Shown here piece by piece: positions 4,933 through 9,570 of a stretch of DNA of 9,570 nucleotides. The notes beneath the pieces were generated by a model that saw only the letters and a list, made by a program, of their open reading frames with translations, was not told where the DNA came from and did not search any database. Positions within the stretch are counted from its first letter, which is position 1. Every line of letters begins with the position of its first letter. The translations under genes were made by a program, and so were the position numbers. This DNA comes from Pseudomonadota bacterium (GTDB lineage Bacteria; Pseudomonadota; Gammaproteobacteria; Xanthomonadales; Xanthomonadaceae), in the NCBI GenBank assembly GCA_023394655.1, contig JAEXAG010000073.1:1-9570 (forward strand). Reading direction: 5' to 3'.

Positions 4933-7900
4933 TCAGCCGCGCGAGGCGAGCTGCGCCAGCCGCTGCACCGCGACCGAAAGCGTCGGGTAGTCCATCGTCT
5001 TCTGCGCGGCCAGCTCGTTGAGCATGCCGAGCGTGAAGCGCAGCGTGGCATCGTCGCGCTGCAGCCAGGCATTGACCTTGGCCTCCGCCTCCTTGCCCGG
5101 CATCGCCAGCACCTGGTGGGTGAGCTTGCGCATCTGCGCGGCCAGCTCGTCGCGCAGCACGCCACGCGCCACCGCGTGCCAGCGGCCATCCACCTTGAGC
5201 TCGCCGATCTGCTCGCGCAGCCAGGGCTCGAGCAGGGCGTCGCCAAGGCGGAAATAGACCTTGGCCACGTCGACCGCGCGCATCTTGCGCTCGCGCGCCA
5301 GCTCGATGATGTCCGGGCTCGGCTCCAGATAGGGCAGCGCGGCCAGCTGATCGGCCAGCTGCGCCGGCACGCCCTTCGCACGCCATGCCTTGCGGCTGGC
5401 CTCGTAGGCCGGACGCTGCGAGGCCGGCAGGATGCCTTCGCCGGCGCGGATGTCGTGGAAACCCTCGCGATAGCGATCAACCGCCTGCTGGATGCCCGGA
5501 ATCGCCCCTGGACGCGCCAGGAGCCAGCGGGTGAAGCCGCGCTGCACTTCCCAGATCACTTCGAGCGCATCCACCTGCACGGCATCGGTGACCTTGCCGT
5601 CCAGCCCGTCGATCTGCGCCCACAGGTCGCGGGCATCGAGCGTTTCGCGGGTGATGGTGTAGGCCTTGGCGATCTCGCCGATCGAGCGCCCGCTGTCCTC
5701 CTCCATGCGCATGAGGAAGGTCGCGCCCATGCGGTTGATGGTGGAGTTGGTCACCGCGGTGGCGATGATCTCGCGCTTCAATCGGTGATCCTGCATCGAC
5801 TTGGCGTACTTGTCCTGCAGCGGCTCGGGGAAGTACGAGACCAGCTCGCGGGAGAGATACGGATCCTCCGGCACGTCGCTGGCGAGGAGGCGCGGGTAGG
5901 CATCCAGCTTGGCGTAGGAAAGCAGCACCGCGAGCTCCGGACGGGTGAAGCCGCAGCCACGCGACTTGCGGTCCAGCATCTCGGCATCGCTCGGAAGATC
6001 CTCGATCTGGCGATCGAGCTGGCCGCGCGATTCCAGCGTGCGCATGAAGTGCAGCTTGGAACCCATCCGCGGCAGGTTCATGCGTTCCATCAGCGAAATC
6101 GCCTGGTTCTGGCGGTAGTTGTCCTTCAGCACCAGCCGCGCGACTTCATCGGTCATGTCGGCCAGCAGCTTGTTGCGCGCCGGCACCTTCAGCCTGCCCT
6201 TCTCGACCTCGCCGTTGAGCAGGATCTTGATGTTCACCTCGTGGTCGGAGGTGTCCACGCCGGCCGAGTTGTCGATGAAGTCGGTGTTGAGCAGCACGCC
6301 ATGCTGGGCGGCCTCGATGCGGCCCTTCTGGGTGAAGCCAAGGTTGCCGCCTTCGCCGACGATCCGGCAGCGCAGGTCGCGGCCATCGACGCGCAGGGCG
6401 TTGTTGCCACGGTCGCCGACATCGGCATGGCTTTCCAGGCTGCTCTTGACGTAGGTCCCGATGCCGCCGTTCCACAGCAGGTCCACCGGCGCCTTCAGGA
6501 TCGCCGAAATCAGCTCGACCGGGCTCAGCGACTGCACCGATTCGTCGATACCCAGCGCCGCCTTGATCTGCGGGGTGAGGCGGATCGCCTTCTCGGCGCG
6601 CGAGAACACGCCGCCGCCTTCGCTGATCAGCGCCGGATCGTAATCGGCCCAGGAGGAACGCGGCAGCTTGAACAGGCGCTGGCGCTCCTTCCAGGACGGC
6701 GCGGCTTCAGGGTTCGGATCGATGAACACGTGGCGGTGGTCGAACGCGGCCACCAGGCGGGTGTGCTTCGACAGCAGCATGCCGTTGCCGAACACGTCGC
6801 CCGACATGTCGCCGATGCCGACGGCCGTGAAGTCCTGCTTCTGGCAGTCATGGCCGAGCGCGCGGAAGTGCCGCTTGACCGACTCCCAGGCACCGCGCGC
6901 GGTGATGCCCATGCCCTTGTGGTCGTAGCCGACCGAGCCGCCTGAAGCGAACGCATCGCCCAGCCAGAAGCCGTGCGCCTCGGAGATCGCGTTGGCGATG
7001 TCGGAGAAGGTCGCGGTGCCCTTGTCGGCCGCCACGACGAGGTACGGATCATCGCCATCGTGGCGGACCACGCCGGCCGGCGCGATGATGCGGCCCGCGT
7101 TCGACAGGTTGTCGGTGATGTCGAGCATGCCGTTGATGAAACGCTTGTACGCGGCCTGGCCTTCGGCGAACCACGCATCGCGGTCCACCGCCGGATCCGG
7201 CAGCTGCTTGGCATAAAAGCCGCCCTTGGAGCCGACCGGCACGATCACCGTGTTCTTCACCATCTGGGCCTTCACCAGACCCAGCACCTCGGTGCGGAAA
7301 TCCTCGCGGCGATCGGACCAGCGCAGGCCGCCGCGCGCGACCGGCCCGTAACGCAGGTGGACGCCCTCGACGCGCGGGCCGCAGACCCAGATCTCGCGGT
7401 ACGGACGCGGCTTCGGCAGGTCCGGCACGGCATTGCAATCGATCTTGAACGACAGGTAGTCGGCGGGGCCGCCGTCCTTGCGCTTGTCGTCGGCGTATTC
7501 GACGAAGTAGTTGCAGCGCAGGGTGGCGTCGATGACCGCCATGAAGCTGCGCAGGATGCGGTCTTCATCGAGGCTCTTGACCCGGTCAAGCAGCGCGACG
7601 ATGGCATCGTGCGCGGCCTTCATCTGCGCTTCGCGCGACCCCTTGCGGGCGTCGACCACCGGCTTGATGGCCGCCACCGCGGCGGCATCGCCGGCGGCCA
7701 GCGCGTCGATCTGCGCGGCGAACGCCTCGGCACCGGCCGCGATCTCGGCCTTGCTCTCCTTGCCGATGGCCGGATCGAAGCGGGCTTCGAAATACTCGAC
7801 CATCAACCGCGCCAGCAGCGGGTAGCGGGTGAACGTCGCTTCCACGTAGCTCTGCGAGAACGGTACGCCGATCTGCATCAGGTACTTGCAGTACGCACGC

Positions 7901-9570
7901 AGCATCGCGACCTGCTTCCAGCGCAGGCCCGCGCCCAGCACCAGCCGGTTGAAGCCGTCGTTCTCGAGCTCGCCGCGCCAGGCGCGGCCGAAGGCCTCGG
8001 TGAAGTGGGCGATGCTCTCCGGCGTCAGCGCCGCGATGTTGCCCGGGCGCACCTCGAGGTCCTGGATCGAATGCGCCTCGCCATCGATCGGGATCTCGTA
8101 GGGGTATTCGGTGACGACCTGCAGCCCCATGTTGTCCAGCATCGGCAGCACTTCCGACAGCGGCAGGGTATTGCCGCGACGGAACAGCTTGACCTCGATG
8201 CAGTCGTCGCAATGGCTGGCGATCGGATCGGTGCGCAGGCTGATGCCAAGGCTTTCCCCGTCCACCAGCGCGGCCAGTTGCGCGACGTCGTCGGCGGCGG
8301 CTTCCGGCGTGGCCTGTTCGATGTAGGTCGTCGAAAGCGCCTTGCCGAAGCGCCTCGCCATCGCCAGGCCTTCCTGTTCGCCGTGGCGGGCGACGAGGAG
8401 GTCGGTGAGGTCGTCGCGCCAGTTGCGCACCAGCGCGGCCAGCCTCGATTCGAGCTCGGCGGTGTCCACGTCGGCGGCAGCCTCGGCACGCGGGCGCACG
8501 ATCATGTGCAACTGCGCCAGCGGGGAATCGCCCATCACCACGTGGCTTTCCACGTGGTCGGCGCCCAGCGCATCCTTCAGCATTGCTTCGATGCGAAGGC
8601 GCATGTCGGTGTTGAAGCGTTCGCGCGGCACGTACACCAGCACCGACCAGAAACGGCCGTAGCGGTCGCGGCGGATGAACAGGCGGCTGTCCACGCGCTC
8701 CTGCAGGCCGAGGATGCCGACGCCCAGCGTCTGCAGCTCGCTGGCGCTGGCCTGGAACAGCTCGTCGCGCGGCAGGGTTTCCAGCACGTGGCGCAGGGTC
8801 TTGGCGCTGTGCCCGGACGCGATCAGGCCGGAATCGGCCATGACCTTCTGAAAGCGCGAACGCACCACCGGGATTTCCCACGGGCGGCGGTTGTAGGCGC
8901 TGGAAGTGAACAGGCCGATGAAGCGCTTTTCGCTGACCGGCTTGCCCTTGGCGTCGTACTCCACCACGCCGATGTAATCCATGTAGCCGCGGCGATGCAC
9001 CGAAGCACGCGCGTTGGTCTTGGAAAGGATCAGCGGGTCGTACACGCCGGATTTCTGGATCTCGTGCGCATCCAGCGACTTCAGCGGACGCGCCTTGCTG
9101 GCCTCGCCATCGCGCAGAATGCCGAGCCCGGTGCCCTCCACCGCCACCAGCATGTCCTCGCGGCCCTGGCGCTCGACGCGATACTCGCGGTAGCCGAGGA
9201 AGGTGAAGTGATCATCGGCCGCCCAGCGCAGGAACTCCTGCGCCTCGGAAACGCTTTCCGCAGTGACCGGCGCACCCTGGCGCCCCAGCGCCACCGCGGC
9301 ATCGTTCATGCGCGCCTGCATCCCCGCCCAGTCCTCGACGCTGGCGCGAACGTCTTCCAGCACCTCACCGATGACCTTCTCGAGCGCCCTGGCATCGGCG
9401 GGGCCGAGGCGATCCAGCTCGACGTGCATCACCGATTCGTTGCCGCCCTCGCCCACCGCCTGCAGCTTGCCGGCGCGATCGCGGCGCAGCGGCAGCACCG
9501 GATGGAACAGCGCATGCACCCCGACGCCACGCTCGGACAGCGCATTGGTCACGGAATCGACGAGGAAGGG
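4933..9570 (-). CDS. gdhB: Large NAD-specific glutamate dehydrogenase (N-terminus missing)
   Basis: An uninterrupted 1545-residue frame that runs off the right edge; it opens with PFLVDSVTNALSERGVGVH, internal to the family. Full-length relatives have roughly 1600-1650 residues, so about 100 are missing. The enzyme oxidatively deaminates glutamate to 2-oxoglutarate and ammonia with NAD+ in the cytosol; the Pseudomonas GdhB is activated by arginine. The N-terminal regulatory part (ACT-like domains in the family) includes FTFLGYREY (122-130) and RDRYGRFWSVLVYVPRERFN (from 301). The catalytic domain has RGGLRWSDRREDFRTEVLGL (from 746), KAQMVKN (Lys772), VGSKGGFYAK (Lys782), and the nucleotide-binding GIGDMSGDVFGNGM (918-931), then AAFDHRHVFIDPNP. 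A helical C-terminal region ends at KTMDYPTLSVAVQRLAQLAS. The GTG at 9552 is an internal Val codon, not the start. The promoter is outside the window. Confidence 0.95.
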   Translation of the reverse strand, partial: PFLVDSVTNALSERGVGVHALFHPVLPLRRDRAGKLQAVGEGGNESVMHVELDRLGPADARALEKVIGEVLEDVRASVEDWAGMQARMNDAAVALGRQGAPVTAESVSEAQEFLRWAADDHFTFLGYREYRVERQGREDMLVAVEGTGLGILRDGEASKARPLKSLDAHEIQKSGVYDPLILSKTNARASVHRRGYMDYIGVVEYDAKGKPVSEKRFIGLFTSSAYNRRPWEIPVVRSRFQKVMADSGLIASGHSAKTLRHVLETLPRDELFQASASELQTLGVGILGLQERVDSRLFIRRDRYGRFWSVLVYVPRERFNTDMRLRIEAMLKDALGADHVESHVVMGDSPLAQLHMIVRPRAEAAADVDTAELESRLAALVRNWRDDLTDLLVARHGEQEGLAMARRFGKALSTTYIEQATPEAAADDVAQLAALVDGESLGISLRTDPIASHCDDCIEVKLFRRGNTLPLSEVLPMLDNMGLQVVTEYPYEIPIDGEAHSIQDLEVRPGNIAALTPESIAHFTEAFGRAWRGELENDGFNRLVLGAGLRWKQVAMLRAYCKYLMQIGVPFSQSYVEATFTRYPLLARLMVEYFEARFDPAIGKESKAEIAAGAEAFAAQIDALAAGDAAAVAAIKPVVDARKGSREAQMKAAHDAIVALLDRVKSLDEDRILRSFMAVIDATLRCNYFVEYADDKRKDGGPADYLSFKIDCNAVPDLPKPRPYREIWVCGPRVEGVHLRYGPVARGGLRWSDRREDFRTEVLGLVKAQMVKNTVIVPVGSKGGFYAKQLPDPAVDRDAWFAEGQAAYKRFINGMLDITDNLSNAGRIIAPAGVVRHDGDDPYLVVAADKGTATFSDIANAISEAHGFWLGDAFASGGSVGYDHKGMGITARGAWESVKRHFRALGHDCQKQDFTAVGIGDMSGDVFGNGMLLSKHTRLVAAFDHRHVFIDPNPEAAPSWKERQRLFKLPRSSWADYDPALISEGGGVFSRAEKAIRLTPQIKAALGIDESVQSLSPVELISAILKAPVDLLWNGGIGTYVKSSLESHADVGDRGNNALRVDGRDLRCRIVGEGGNLGFTQKGRIEAAQHGVLLNTDFIDNSAGVDTSDHEVNIKILLNGEVEKGRLKVPARNKLLADMTDEVARLVLKDNYRQNQAISLMERMNLPRMGSKLHFMRTLESRGQLDRQIEDLPSDAEMLDRKSRGCGFTRPELAVLLSYAKLDAYPRLLASDVPEDPYLSRELVSYFPEPLQDKYAKSMQDHRLKREIIATAVTNSTINRMGATFLMRMEEDSGRSIGEIAKAYTITRETLDARDLWAQIDGLDGKVTDAVQVDALEVIWEVQRGFTRWLLARPGAIPGIQQAVDRYREGFHDIRAGEGILPASQRPAYEASRKAWRAKGVPAQLADQLAALPYLEPSPDIIELARERKMRAVDVAKVYFRLGDALLEPWLREQIGELKVDGRWHAVARGVLRDELAAQMRKLTHQVLAMPGKEAEAKVNAWLQRDDATLRFTLGMLNELAAQKTMDYPTLSVAVQRLAQLASRG

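Noticed and set aside
5116..6945. 609-codon open frame on the plus strand opposite the glutamate dehydrogenase
   Set aside because: It is the antisense shadow of a strongly GC3-biased gene. Its product is low-complexity in His, Arg, Val and Gln with no family resemblance, while the minus-strand frame is a clear GDH.
9550..9552. GTG as the start codon of the glutamate dehydrogenase
   Set aside because: The frame stays open to the window edge and the upstream residues PFLVDS match the family, so this is an internal Val codon.
1..9570. Mobile elements, tRNA or rRNA genes, defence or phage genes
   Set aside because: None seen on either strand. Almost all of the window is accounted for by seven intact-frame genes with uniform codon use, two of them cut by the window edges.

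Overview
The window looks like chromosomal DNA of a GC-rich gammaproteobacterium, most likely a member of the Xanthomonadales (the Lysobacter, Luteimonas, Pseudoxanthomonas and Xanthomonas neighbourhood). The grounds are very high GC at third codon positions, a large NAD-dependent glutamate dehydrogenase, a Bpt-type leucyltransferase, an AmpD variant with a long zinc-ligand loop, and a 'pathogenicity-like' membrane protein that I recall next to tesB in xanthomonads. The lineage is inferred from protein resemblance by eye, not from a search.

Layout. Bases 2-319 (+) are the 3' end of a peptidoglycan amidase of the AmpD family. A short gap holds a good -10 hexamer, then come tesB (387-1268, +) and, one base after its stop, a single-pass membrane protein with a DUF2007-like N-terminus (1270-2064, +). 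These converge on a minus-strand gene for a secreted protein with five EF-hand calcium loops (2128-2733, -). A 130-bp divergent spacer separates it from bpt (2864-3598, +), whose stop overlaps the start of a lipoprotein of the endonuclease/exonuclease/phosphatase fold (3595-4860, +). A strong two-part hairpin at 4877-4918 separates that pair from a convergent 1545-residue stretch of NAD-glutamate dehydrogenase (4933-9570, -), whose N-terminus lies beyond the right edge.

How the genes fit together. This is mainly housekeeping and envelope biology: wall recycling or turnover (AmpD), acyl-CoA hydrolysis (TesB), N-end-rule tagging for ClpAP (Bpt), glutamate catabolism (GDH), and two exported proteins with calcium-type DxDxDG loops (the EF-hand protein and the EEP lipoprotein). 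No mobile element, CRISPR array, tRNA or rRNA was seen, and no non-coding stretch exceeds 300 bases; the longest is the 130-bp spacer at 2734-2863. I do not see a convincing undescribed system. The points most worth a second look are the duplicated EF-hand architecture with its Met/Gly/His-rich linker, the dyad and possibly leaderless start in the bpt spacer, and the translational coupling of bpt to a calcium-loop EEP lipoprotein.
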